NCBI RefSeq assembly: GCF_039652615.1
Contig: NZ_JBDJAC010000009.1
Location: forward strand, 62,001-126,000
Direction of reading: 5' to 3'
Source of the DNA: Fulvimarina sp039652615
Lineage (GTDB): Bacteria > Pseudomonadota > Alphaproteobacteria > Rhizobiales > Rhizobiaceae
Length of the DNA: 64,000 nt
Part shown: in pieces, positions 44,758 through 53,471 of the stretch
Layout: each line of letters opens with the position of its first letter
Position numbering within the stretch: the stretch's first letter is position 1
Made by a program: the position numbers and the translations under genes
Notes under the pieces: generated by a model
Seen by the model: only the letters and a program-made list of their open reading frames with translations
Databases searched by the model: none
Told to the model about the DNA's origin: nothing

Positions 44758-45906
44758 TCAGAGCGCGTCGACCAGCGCCCCGACGATATGGTCCTGCACC
44801 TCTTCGGAGAGATAGGGATGCATCGGCAGGCTGATCACCTCACGGGACAGCCCGTCGGTTTCCTCCAGCACGCCGCCGGCCACCGGGAAATGCTCATAGG
44901 CGGTCTGGCGATGGAGCGGGATCGGGTAATAGACGGCCGTCGGCACGCCCGCCTCGCGTAAGCCCGTCTGAATGGCCTCGCGTTTCTCCGGCTCGGGCAG
45001 GCGTATGGTGTACTGCGCCCAGGTCGAGATCGCGCCGTCGGCGAGCTTCTGCGGAATGACGTGGCCGTCCAGCTTCGCATGGTAGCGCGCGGCGATCGCC
45101 GTGCGGGCCTCGATCTCCTCCGGGAAGATCGCGAGCTTTTCGAGAAGGATCGCGGCCTGGAGGGTATCCATGCGTCCGTTCATGCCGATGCGAACGCAGT
45201 CGTACTTGTCCTTGCCCTGACCATGGACGCGCATGGAGCGCATGATCGCGGCCAGTTCGTCGTCATTGGTCTGGATGGCCCCGCCATCGCCGTAGCAGCC
45301 GAGGGGCTTTGCCGGAAAGAAGCTGGTCGCGACGACATCGGCCCATTCGATCGAGAGCTTGCCGTCGGTGGTGGCGCCATAGCCTTGCGCGGCGTCGGAG
45401 ATCAGCTTCAGGCCGTGCGCATCGCAGACCGCACGGATGGCTGCATAATCGGCGGCCTGTCCGAACAGATCGACGGCGATGACGACGCGCGGGGTGAGCT
45501 TGCCCTCGCGCTTTACCGCCTCGATGGCAAGATCGAGCTTGGCGGCATCCATGTTCATCGTGTCGCGCTCGACATCGACGAACACCGGGGACGCGCCGAG
45601 CCAGGCAACGACCTCAGCGGTCGCGGCGAAGGTGAAGCTCGGACAGAACACGGCATCGCCCGTGCGAAGACCCCAGGCCATCAGCGGCAGGGCGAGCGCG
45701 TCCGTGCCGGAAGAGCAGGACAGGGTATGCTTGGCCCGCCCGAAGGAATCAAGCGCCGCCTCGAGCTCAGCTATCTCCGGTCCCATGATGAAGGCGCCGT
45801 GATCGAGCACCGTCGCCATACGGCGGTCGACCTTGCCGCGAATGCGGTCGCGCTGGGTCGCGAGGTCGATGAAGGGAATGGCCTGGGGCGGAGGTGTCCG
45901 GTTCAT
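44758..45906 (-). CDS. DegT/DnrJ/EryC1/StrS-type sugar aminotransferase
   Basis: A protein of 382 residues. It begins IPFIDLATQRDRIR, has CSSGTDALALPLMAWGL and FTFAATAEVVAWLG, and ISDAAQGYGA with the cofactor Asp. The PLP-binding Lys is in SFFPAKPLGCYGDGGA. The group transfers amino groups to nucleotide-linked keto-sugars; this version resembles enzymes for UDP-acetamido sugars such as WbpE. No glycosyltransferases or dehydratases sit nearby, so it is an isolated part of a surface-polysaccharide pathway. Confidence 0.88.
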   Translation of the reverse strand: MNRTPPPQAIPFIDLATQRDRIRGKVDRRMATVLDHGAFIMGPEIAELEAALDSFGRAKHTLSCSSGTDALALPLMAWGLRTGDAVFCPSFTFAATAEVVAWLGASPVFVDVERDTMNMDAAKLDLAIEAVKREGKLTPRVVIAVDLFGQAADYAAIRAVCDAHGLKLISDAAQGYGATTDGKLSIEWADVVATSFFPAKPLGCYGDGGAIQTNDDELAAIMRSMRVHGQGKDKYDCVRIGMNGRMDTLQAAILLEKLAIFPEEIEARTAIAARYHAKLDGHVIPQKLADGAISTWAQYTIRLPEPEKREAIQTGLREAGVPTAVYYPIPLHRQTAYEHFPVAGGVLEETDGLSREVISLPMHPYLSEEVQDHIVGALVDAL

Positions 45907-46137
45907 GGAATGGCTTGTCTCGTTGGGATCGACTGCAGTGCAGCACGTGACGCAGATCGGCGCGTCGTGCCAGTCAAAAAAGATAACGGTCGTTTATCAA
46001 GCCGGCGTTCGGCATGAGCGAAGCGCATGCGCGACATCGCAAAAGAGCTTGTCGCGCCCGATTATGGCTGTATCGAGCCGTTTCCGGATGACCGCCCCTC
46101 GCCTTTTTCGAAGCTTGTGCGAGACTTGCCGTGCCGT

Positions 46138-47100
46138 TCAGGCTGTTTTCTTTTCGGCGAGAATCCCGAGGACATACATCGCCACGGTGGCGCCGGCGAT
46201 AGCCGTCACATCGGCATGGTCATAGGCCGGAGCGACCTCCACGACATCCGCGCCGATCCATTCGAGATTTTTCAGATGGTGGAGGACGGCGAGCATCTTG
46301 GCGGATGACGGCCCGCCCGCGACCGGCGTTCCCGTGCCCGGCGCGAAGGCCGGATCGAGGCAGTCGATATCGAAGGTGAGATAGGCGTTGGATCCCTTCG
46401 TCCGTTCGTAGATGCGCTCGGCGATGGCCTTCGCGCTCATTTCCTCGACATCGTAGCCATAAAGGATGTCGATGCCGCAGGTCTCCGGCGCATGGGTGCG
46501 GATGCCGATCTGGATGGAGGTCTCGGGATCGACCAGTCCGGCGTCGACAGCGGCCTTCACGAAGGAGCCGTGATCGACGCGCGGAGACCCGTCGTCATCG
46601 CTTGCGACCGGCCAGGTGTCCTGATGGGCGTCGAACTGCACCAGCGAGATCGGCTCGTGCCATTCGCGGCAGGCCTGAAGCAGCGGAAAGGTGACCGAAT
46701 GGTCGCCGCCAAGCGAAAGCAGGAACTGGGTCTGTTCGAGAAGGTTTGCCGCTTCGTCGCGAATCCGGTCGTGTGCCGTCTCGGGCCGGCGATAATCGAG
46801 CGCGCAATCGCCGTAATCGGCGACGGACAAGGTCTCGAACAGGTCTCGATGGAAGGGATATTGCGGATCGTTGTCGAAGATCGCAGAAGCGCGGCGGATG
46901 GCCTGAGGACCCAACCGCGCGCCCGGCCGGTTCGAAACCGCACCGTCATAGGGAATGCCCCAGACCGTGACGTCCGTGCCGGCAACATCCTTTGTGAAGC
47001 GTCGCCGCATGAAGGACAGAGCGCCCGCATAGGTGGGATCGCTGGCGGCGCCGAGCGTTCCGGTGGCAGTGAAGGCGTGGTCGGGTGAGGAATCGGCCAT
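46138..47100 (-). CDS. speB: Agmatinase
   Basis: A protein of 320 residues of the ureohydrolase family. Manganese ligands are in LSLGGDHSVTFPLL, VQFDAHQDTW and TFDIDCLDPAFAPGTGTP. The N-terminal GIPYDGAVSNRPGARLGPQAIR is typical of agmatinase. It hydrolyses agmatine to putrescine and urea. Arginase and guanidinobutyrase are close relatives, but the DPAFAPGTGTP version favours agmatinase. Confidence 0.88.
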   Translation of the reverse strand: MADSSPDHAFTATGTLGAASDPTYAGALSFMRRRFTKDVAGTDVTVWGIPYDGAVSNRPGARLGPQAIRRASAIFDNDPQYPFHRDLFETLSVADYGDCALDYRRPETAHDRIRDEAANLLEQTQFLLSLGGDHSVTFPLLQACREWHEPISLVQFDAHQDTWPVASDDDGSPRVDHGSFVKAAVDAGLVDPETSIQIGIRTHAPETCGIDILYGYDVEEMSAKAIAERIYERTKGSNAYLTFDIDCLDPAFAPGTGTPVAGGPSSAKMLAVLHHLKNLEWIGADVVEVAPAYDHADVTAIAGATVAMYVLGILAEKKTA

Positions 47101-47306
47101 TGGCGATCAAGATCCAGCTGGTTCGCGTCGGACCGCCTATATGGCGCGCGGATCGCCGGCTTCGATTCCCCCGACGGTGCTTATATGCCGCCGGGCTCAG
47201 CCGGCACGCAAACCAGCCAGAGCCTTGCACCCATGGGGTGAAACCCGCTCGATCCGCGCCGCGAAAGCGGATTTCGAAACTGTATACGCACCTCAAGCGC
47301 TTCAAC

Positions 47307-47337
47307 ACCGTGTCCGATCTCATCAGCCGGACACGGT
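47307..47337 (-). terminator. Hairpin downstream of the methyltransferase gene
   Basis: A perfect ten-base inverted repeat (ACCGTGTCCG and CGGACACGGT) lies 11 bases after the stop of the minus-strand methyltransferase gene. A T-run is missing, so it may stabilise mRNA rather than terminate. Nothing else stands out between 47101 and 47347. Confidence 0.5.
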
Positions 47338-47347
47338 ATCGAGCGGT

Positions 47348-48058
47348 TTACCCCTGCCTCTTTCCGATCGCCATGATGGATTTGTTGAAGCCTGCGACCT
47401 TCTCCATCTTGATCTCGGCATCCCCGAACAGGTCCGCCATCATCCGCTTCGTCAAGAGGCGAATATCGGCGACATTCTGATAGGCTTCCTCCGCGGTTCG
47501 GGCACGCGGATAGAAGCCAAGATTGAAACGCCTCATCAGGGCCGCGCGGACAGCGAGCGGAAGCCATTGGAATCCCGGTACGCGGAAATGCGGCTCGAGC
47601 GGGAACCAGAAGTTCGGCGTCTGGACATAGTAGCTCTTGCCGAGCCGCCGGACATTGTCCGCAAATGCCTTCATGCGCCCATAGTCGCCCACATGCTCGA
47701 TCACGGAATTGGAGTGAACGATATCGAAGGTCCGCCCTTCGAACAGCTTCGGGTCACAGGCATTGCCGAAAAGGCTGGTGAACTGCGCCCCCCTTACCGC
47801 CGGAGCTTCTTCATTGTTAACCAGCGTAATCGAAACCCGGTCTCCGAGCTCGCGAAGATAGTCCTCGCCGATCACCCAATATTGTTCGGTTCCACCGACA
47901 TCGAGGATGTCGGCACGCCCGTTCTCAGCAATCGATGCGTCGATCAGTGTGCGCACCTCAGCAAAGCGACGGGTGCGAAAGCCACGTTCGAGGCTTTTGG
48001 GATTGCTCATCGGATCCGGCTTGGACCAGCGCGACGATGTCAGCGAGAGCGTTTGCAT
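47348..48058 (-). CDS. Class I SAM-dependent methyltransferase
   Basis: A protein of 236 residues; the ATG at 48010 is an alternative start. The SAM site is ADILDVGGTEQYW. The post-motif VHSNSVIEHVGD is characteristic of methyltransferases of the Methyltransf_11 type. The C-terminal half is rich in aromatic and basic residues. The substrate is unknown; small-molecule or sugar methylation is likely. It lies alone between hairpins. Confidence 0.82.
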   Translation of the reverse strand: MQTLSLTSSRWSKPDPMSNPKSLERGFRTRRFAEVRTLIDASIAENGRADILDVGGTEQYWVIGEDYLRELGDRVSITLVNNEEAPAVRGAQFTSLFGNACDPKLFEGRTFDIVHSNSVIEHVGDYGRMKAFADNVRRLGKSYYVQTPNFWFPLEPHFRVPGFQWLPLAVRAALMRRFNLGFYPRARTAEEAYQNVADIRLLTKRMMADLFGDAEIKMEKVAGFNKSIMAIGKRQG

Positions 48059-48324
48059 AAGAGGGCCTCAAAATCCGTGTGTAAAATCGGCAACTTACCT
48101 ATCAATGAAGCGCTTCGGCTGAAGAATTCAAGACACAAAATTCTTTTACTCTCTCTTACTCAAGCACGAAGATGTCATATTCAATCTTAATACAGTATAG
48201 TTCAATTTTTATATTTTTGGAATGGGCGTTTCGGTGCCTCACTCGATCTTCTGCTGCTTGGAAGCGGTGCTCTGCGCTGGCGCTGGCCAAGCTGAGCTGG
48301 AGCAATGGGCCGGAGCCTGGACAC
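48059..48324. other. AT-rich gene-free stretch upstream of the methyltransferase gene
   Basis: No coding frame is seen. Bases about 48130-48225 are AT-rich, unlike the surroundings, and probably include the methyltransferase promoter. No known element was recognised. Confidence 0.5.
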
Positions 48325-48353
48325 AAAAAAAACCGCCGGGCGAGCCCGGCGGC
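48325..48353 (-). terminator. Rho-independent terminator of rplM-rpsI
   Basis: On the minus strand CCGCCGGG and CCCGGCGG form a stem around a four-base loop, followed by eight T. It begins 46 bases after the rpsI stop. Confidence 0.92.
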
Positions 48354-48398
48354 TTGAAGGCATTCGAGACAGGTGCTCCGAAACCGAAGCCCGTTCGA

Positions 48399-48875
48399 TC
48401 AGCGCTTGGAGAACTGGAACGAACGACGGGCCTTTGCGCGGCCGTACTTCTTACGCTCGACGACGCGGCTGTCGCGGGTCAAGAAGCCGCCCTTCTTGAG
48501 GACGGGACGCAGGCCCGGCTCGTAGAAGGTGAGAGCGCGAGAGATGCCGTGGCGAACCGCACCGGCCTGACCGGACAGACCACCGCCGGCGACCGTCGCG
48601 ATGATGTCGAACTGGCCGTCGCGATCAGCGGCGACGATCGGCTGACGGAGCACCATCTGCAGGACCGGACGGGCGAAATACTCCGCGAAGTCCTTGTCGT
48701 TGATGATGATCTTGCCGGAGCCGGGCTTCACCCAGACGCGAGCGACGGCATCCTTACGCTTGCCGGTGGCATAGGCGCGGCCGTACTGATCGAGCTTTTG
48801 AACATGGACCGGAGCCTCGGGCTGAACGCCCGTATCGGCCTGGCCGAGATCTTCGAGGGAGGAAAGCTGGGACAT
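48399..48875 (-). CDS. rpsI: 30S ribosomal protein S9
   Basis: A protein of 158 residues. The alphaproteobacterial N-terminal extension (about 30 residues) precedes YATGKRKDAVARVWVKPG. The core follows (GGGLSGQAGAVRHGISRAL) and it ends with the basic GRAKARRSFQFSKR that reaches the P-site tRNA. It lies five bases after rplM. Confidence 0.97.
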   Translation of the reverse strand: MSQLSSLEDLGQADTGVQPEAPVHVQKLDQYGRAYATGKRKDAVARVWVKPGSGKIIINDKDFAEYFARPVLQMVLRQPIVAADRDGQFDIIATVAGGGLSGQAGAVRHGISRALTFYEPGLRPVLKKGGFLTRDSRVVERKKYGRAKARRSFQFSKR

Positions 48876-48880
48876 GGAAA

Positions 48881-49345
48881 TTATGCGGCCTTCGCGTTCT
48901 TGGAATTCATGGCGCGGATGTCGAGCATCTCCGGCTGCTGCGCGGCGTGCGGATGTTCGCTGCCGGCATAGACGCGCAGGTTCTTGAGCTGCTGGCGACC
49001 GAGCGGACCGCGCGGGAGCATGCGCTCGACGGCCTTTTCGAGAACGCGCTCAGGAAAGCGGCCTTCCAGGATGTCGCGCGCCTTGCGCTGCTTGATGCCA
49101 CCCGGATAACCGGTGTGCCAGAAATAGGTCTTGTTCCAGAACTTCTTGCCCGTGAACACGGCCTTGTCGGCATTGATGATGATGACATTGTCACCATCGT
49201 CCACGTGCGGGGTGAAGGTGGCCTTGTGCTTGCCGCGCAGGCGGAGCGCGACGAGCGAGGCGAGACGGCCGACGATCAGTCCTTCGGCGTCGATCAGAAC
49301 CCACTTCTTCTCGATCGTCTCGACCTTCTGAATGAAAGTCTTCAT
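48881..49345 (-). CDS. rplM: 50S ribosomal protein L13
   Basis: A protein of 154 residues from the ATG at 49345; an upstream in-frame start is not supported. Motifs are WVLIDAEGLIVGRLAS, LRGKHKATFTPHVDDGD and GYPGGIKQRKARD. It is an early-assembling large-subunit protein. The 290-base leader up to the ExoD gene is otherwise empty. Confidence 0.97.
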   Translation of the reverse strand: MKTFIQKVETIEKKWVLIDAEGLIVGRLASLVALRLRGKHKATFTPHVDDGDNVIIINADKAVFTGKKFWNKTYFWHTGYPGGIKQRKARDILEGRFPERVLEKAVERMLPRGPLGRQQLKNLRVYAGSEHPHAAQQPEMLDIRAMNSKNAKAA

Positions 49346-49635
49346 GGGGTTGGTCCCGGTGTTGGTAATTTCGGTCGGCGCCGGCGATGTCGCGCGCCAC
49401 ATAAAAAAGGGCGGGCCACCAAGGACCCGCGCTTCATGAGGGCGATCTACGGGCAGATGCGCGCCATGTCAAGCAACAAATGGAAAAACCGACACGCCGG
49501 AAAAGCCGGGTTTTCAGAGCCTCTGCCCAGATTGGTATTATAATACCGCAATGCCAGACGATCTGGCAAGTTCGCTTTTCCAGACGCGAAGCCTAGCTCT
49601 GAAGCGGGACGCCGGAACGAAAGCGTGGTGACTGC

Positions 49636-50250
49636 GTGGCGGATGAACAGATCGACGACGTCGTCGGTATTCTCGACAAGCTGAAAGAACTCGCAGAAAG
49701 CGACAAGGCCGTTTCCGTCGACGACGTGACGAATGCGTTCGGCCGACGCGGTTACGGGCCGCTGCTGGCGGTGCCGGCGCTTGTCGGCGCCTCGCCCGTC
49801 GGCGGCATTCCGACCGTGCCGACGATTCTGGCGATCGTCATCGTCATCATCGCCGTCCAGATGGTCTTTGGCGCACGCAGTTTCTGGATGCCGGGCTTCC
49901 TGTCCGACCGGGCCGTCTCCTCGAAAAAACTCGGCAGCGCGGTCGATCGGATGCGCCCATGGGGCAAGCGGCTGGACCGGCTGTTCAAGGACCGTTTGGA
50001 GGCCTTGACGAGCATGGTCTTCGAGCGCATCGCGGCGCTATGCTGCGTGCTGCTTGCGCTCCTTGTCCCGCCGCTCGAATTCGTGCCTTTCGCTGCCGCG
50101 GTGCCGTTTCTCGCGATCCTCCTCTTCGGCATCGCGCTCGCGGTTCGCGACGGCCTCGTCATGCTGGTCGCTTTCGCATCCGCAGCCGGCGCGGCCTATG
50201 CGGCCTACATCTTTTTCCCGTCGGACACGCCGTCCTGGGTGCCGTTCTGA
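49636..50250 (+). CDS. ExoD-family exopolysaccharide synthesis protein
   Basis: A protein of 204 residues starting with GTG at 49636. It has a charged N-terminus with a long helix, then RGYGPLLAVPALVGASPVGG and PTVPTILAIVIVII, a typical ExoD pattern, and three to four membrane helices. ExoD affects exopolysaccharide production and invasion in rhizobia; its molecular role is unclear. The gene converges on otsA. Confidence 0.88.
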   Translation: MADEQIDDVVGILDKLKELAESDKAVSVDDVTNAFGRRGYGPLLAVPALVGASPVGGIPTVPTILAIVIVIIAVQMVFGARSFWMPGFLSDRAVSSKKLGSAVDRMRPWGKRLDRLFKDRLEALTSMVFERIAALCCVLLALLVPPLEFVPFAAAVPFLAILLFGIALAVRDGLVMLVAFASAAGAAYAAYIFFPSDTPSWVPF

Positions 50251-50271
50251 AGGCTGCGACGGCCAGAAGGA

Positions 50272-51717
50272 TCAGGAGGCTTCGGCCTCGCCGCCCTGCT
50301 CGTGGCTCGCTTCCAGCGTCTCGATGAAGCTCTGACACCAGCTTTGGGCCGTGACCGTAAAGACCGCCTCGCGCATCGCTTCCCAGCGGCGCTTGCGTTC
50401 TTCAAGCGACATGGTGAGGGCTCGCTGCATGGCGGCGGCGACATCGTCGGTGTTGTAGGGGTTGACGACGATACAGCCGCTTTTGAGTTCGTCGTGCGCA
50501 CCCGCGAAGCGCGAAAGGATCAGGACGCCGGGATCTTCCGGGTCCTGGGCTGCGACGAATTCCTTGGCGACGAGGTTCATGCCGTCGCGCAGCGGCGTGA
50601 CGAGGCAGACGCGGGCGGCGCGGTAGATACCGGCCAGCGCCTTTCGGGTGAAGCCGCGCGTCATCATCTGCAGCGGCGTCCAGTCGAGGGTCGCGAACCG
50701 GCCGTTGAGATGGCCCGCCGTGCGTTCCAGTTCGTCGCGAAGTTCGGCATAGGCGTCGAGTTCGGAGCGCGAGAGCGGCGCGACCTGAAGGAAGATGGCG
50801 CTTCCCCGGTTCGCCGGATAATCTTCCAGCAGGCGCTCGAAACCATAGAAGCGTTCGAGCAGGCCCTTGGAATAGTCCATCCGGTCGACGCCCACGATGA
50901 GCTTGCGCTCGGCATCCTCGCCTTCGCTGTTGCGCCGGTCACGTGTCATGGAGACCAGCATTTCCTCGTGCTCGCTCGCCTCCGGGGAGACCGCGAATCG
51001 GGCATAGCCCTCGGCATCGATGCCGATCGGGAAGGCCTTGGCGATGACCGTGCGATCGCCGACCCTGACGCGGTCCCCGTCCAATTGTTCGCCGCCGAGC
51101 TCGCCGACGCAGAAGCGCACGAAATTGCTCCGGTCGGTATTGGTCTGGAAGCCGATCACATCATAGGCAAGGAGCGCGCGGGCGATATCGTGGCTCGCCG
51201 GCAGGGCGGAAAAGACCTCCGGCGCGCAGAAGGGAATATGCAGGAAATAGCCGAGCCGGCCCTTGTAGCCCGCCTGGCGCAGCTCCGATCCCATGTAGAA
51301 GAAGTGGTAGTCGTGGATCCAGACGAGATCATTTTCCTTCAGATGGGGGATCAGGCGAACGGCGAACCGGTGGTTCACCTGCCGGTAGACCTTGTCCGAG
51401 GCCCGGTCGAATTCGGCGAGATCCAGCCGGTAATGCAGCAAGGGCCACAGGGAGCGGTTGGCGTAGTGGTAGTAAAAGCCCTGCAGTTCGTCCGGGGTCA
51501 TGTCGATCGTGGTCATTTCCACGTTGTCCTGAACCTCGGTCCTGGCCTCTCCCTGGGTGCCCTGGTCCGAGGTCTCGCCGCTCCAGCCGAACCAGAGGCC
51601 GCCGCGCCGTTTCAGGGCGTCGGAGAGACCTACCACGAGACCGCCGGCCTGCCCTTCGTCGCTGAGCGGACCGACGCGGTTCGAAACCGCAACGAGACGC
51701 GGATTGCTGTCAGCCAT
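50272..51717 (-). CDS. otsA: Trehalose-6-phosphate synthase
   Basis: A protein of 481 residues, a GT20 glycosyltransferase. It has SNRVGPLSDEGQAGGL, VWIHDYHFFYMG, GYFLHIPFCAPEVF, and the donor-binding VDRMDYSKGLLERF and VTPLRDGMNLVAKEFVA. It makes trehalose-6-phosphate from UDP-glucose and glucose-6-phosphate. It overlaps otsB by eight bases. The pathway supplies an osmoprotectant. Confidence 0.95.
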   Translation of the reverse strand: MADSNPRLVAVSNRVGPLSDEGQAGGLVVGLSDALKRRGGLWFGWSGETSDQGTQGEARTEVQDNVEMTTIDMTPDELQGFYYHYANRSLWPLLHYRLDLAEFDRASDKVYRQVNHRFAVRLIPHLKENDLVWIHDYHFFYMGSELRQAGYKGRLGYFLHIPFCAPEVFSALPASHDIARALLAYDVIGFQTNTDRSNFVRFCVGELGGEQLDGDRVRVGDRTVIAKAFPIGIDAEGYARFAVSPEASEHEEMLVSMTRDRRNSEGEDAERKLIVGVDRMDYSKGLLERFYGFERLLEDYPANRGSAIFLQVAPLSRSELDAYAELRDELERTAGHLNGRFATLDWTPLQMMTRGFTRKALAGIYRAARVCLVTPLRDGMNLVAKEFVAAQDPEDPGVLILSRFAGAHDELKSGCIVVNPYNTDDVAAAMQRALTMSLEERKRRWEAMREAVFTVTAQSWCQSFIETLEASHEQGGEAEAS

Positions 51718-52480
51718 GGGAATTCACCTCGTTCTTGTCCGTATTGCCGGTCGCAGCGGCGATCCAGCGATGAACTGCCGCGACATCGGCCAGTCGATAA
51801 TCGGCAGCGCTTTCCCGGCTGCCGACCTTGACCGAGAGTCCGCCTCGCCGCTTCACCTCTTCCAGCGCGTATTCGTCGGTCGTGTCGTCACCGGCATAGA
51901 CCGGTATGCGCCCCCTGAAGGGCGCGGTCTCCATCATCGCGGCGAGCGCGCGGCCCTTGTCCATGCCGGCGGGATGCACCTCGACGATGTTGTCGCCGTC
52001 CATGACGAGAAGATCGTCGCGGTTTTCCACCGCGCGCTTCATGGCCGCTCGGGCGGCCTCTTTCAGGTCCGGTGCGGTCCGGTAGTGAAGGACGAGGGCG
52101 AGCCCCTTGTCCTCGAGATGAAGACGCGGATTTTCCTCGACCAGCGAGGCCAACGCGCGGCGCACGGGATCGAGTTCGTCCTCGGTCATCAGGCGGCTCG
52201 TCTCGCCGCCCGGCTCGATCCGCCGCTCCAGACCGTGGACGCCGGCCGCCGCAAAGGTCATCGGGCTGAGGAAGCGGTCGAGGTCCGAGACCTTGCGACC
52301 GCTGACGATCGCGAGCGCCCCGTCCGAGGCTTGCTGGAGCGCCATCAGCGGCTCGAGCGTGCCCTCAGGAAGCGCGACGGCATCGGGATCGTCGACGAGT
52401 TCGGCGAGCGTGCCGTCGAAGTCGAGAAAGATCGCGTGGGTTTCGGGATCAATCGGGGGCGGTGCGGTGTGATCTGTCAT
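51710..52480 (-). CDS. otsB: Trehalose-6-phosphate phosphatase
   Basis: A protein of 256 residues from the ATG at 52480; an upstream in-frame ATG at 52528 is less likely. HAD-superfamily motifs are IFLDFDGTLAELV (nucleophile Asp), IVSGRKVSDLD, and YAGDDTTDEYALEEV. It removes the phosphate made by OtsA. It lies first in the otsBA unit. Confidence 0.94.
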   Translation of the reverse strand: MTDHTAPPPIDPETHAIFLDFDGTLAELVDDPDAVALPEGTLEPLMALQQASDGALAIVSGRKVSDLDRFLSPMTFAAAGVHGLERRIEPGGETSRLMTEDELDPVRRALASLVEENPRLHLEDKGLALVLHYRTAPDLKEAARAAMKRAVENRDDLLVMDGDNIVEVHPAGMDKGRALAAMMETAPFRGRIPVYAGDDTTDEYALEEVKRRGGLSVKVGSRESAADYRLADVAAVHRWIAAATGNTDKNEVNSHG

Positions 52481-52561
52481 GATGACCGGGAACCTAGCGC
52501 CAAGGAGACTGGCGCCAAGCGTTTTCAAGCGAACGAACGCCTCTGTGAACGGTTCAATCGG

Positions 52562-53380
52562 CTAAAGGCGAAGCATCTTCCCGGTGCGTTCGTCGACGAC
52601 GCCGGTGGGGGCAAGGCCTGCCGCCACCTGCCAGGCAGCAAGGGCCGCAGCGGTGCGCGAACCGAAGAGACCGTCGACACGGATGGCAGATCCTGCGGAC
52701 CGCAAGGCTTCCTGCAACTGGAGCACCGCCCTTCCCCTCGCGCCAATGGCGAGCGGCCCGGTCTTGTGGTCCAGGGCCTCCAATGCCGCGCAGGCGCGCC
52801 TGTAGGCCGCCGCGATCTTCGTGTCGTAACCGTTGCGGCGATAGCCGGGGCCGTTATAGCGCCGCGCGAAACCGGCATAATCGCCATTGGACAGGCGATC
52901 GCACAGGGCGCCGATCCTGAGGAACCGCGCCGCGACCTCGAACTGTCCGGCGATGGAGCGCCGCGCCGCCGCCGCGAGTGCTTCAGCGGACTGATAGCCG
53001 AGCGCTTCGCCATGCGATCCCATCACCTGGCAGAGCCCCCAGGACACCGAGGCGCAGGCCGCCTCCCCATCGATCCTAGAGGCCCGCTCGAAGAGCTCCC
53101 AGCGTGCGGCCTGTCCGACCGGATTCATGATCCGACCGGCGCGCGGACTGGATAGGCCCTCACCGCGTGCGAGCGTCCGCGCCGCATCCGAAAGCCGCCG
53201 GTCGAAGTAATGGCCTTCGAAGCGGATCAGCGGTTCTGGCCGCCCTTTAATCTCGGCAAAAGGCACGGCGCGGGTTTCGACCAGCGCAACCGCCAGCAAC
53301 ACATCGGGGCCGACGCCCGTTTCATCGGCGGTCTGCCGCGCCGCCTCGATCACCCGTTTCTCGATTCCCATCGTCACCAT
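52562..53380 (-). CDS. N-acetylmuramidase-domain protein with C-terminal peptidoglycan-binding domain
   Basis: A protein of 272 residues. The N-terminal domain (about 15-195) is the DUF3380 N-acetylmuramidase: ALVETRAVPFAEIKGRPEPL, FEGHYFDRRL, and WGLCQVMGSHGEALGY. A PG_binding_1 domain (about 210-270) reads GARGRAVLQLQEALRSAG and DGLFGSRTAAAL. It has no signal peptide, as in phage-type endolysins. No other phage gene is near, so it is probably a domesticated lysin. Confidence 0.87.
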   Translation of the reverse strand: MVTMGIEKRVIEAARQTADETGVGPDVLLAVALVETRAVPFAEIKGRPEPLIRFEGHYFDRRLSDAARTLARGEGLSSPRAGRIMNPVGQAARWELFERASRIDGEAACASVSWGLCQVMGSHGEALGYQSAEALAAAARRSIAGQFEVAARFLRIGALCDRLSNGDYAGFARRYNGPGYRRNGYDTKIAAAYRRACAALEALDHKTGPLAIGARGRAVLQLQEALRSAGSAIRVDGLFGSRTAAALAAWQVAAGLAPTGVVDERTGKMLRL

Positions 53381-53471
53381 CCTTGTCCTCGGCTTCAGTT
53401 CCGGGGATCGAGGATGCGGGCGGTCTCAAAGGGCGGGGACAAGGACCGGCCGGGGCATGGGGATATCAGGC

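Noticed and set aside
52562..53380. Part of a prophage
   Set aside because: The muramidase is phage-like, but no capsid, tail, terminase or integrase genes are nearby.
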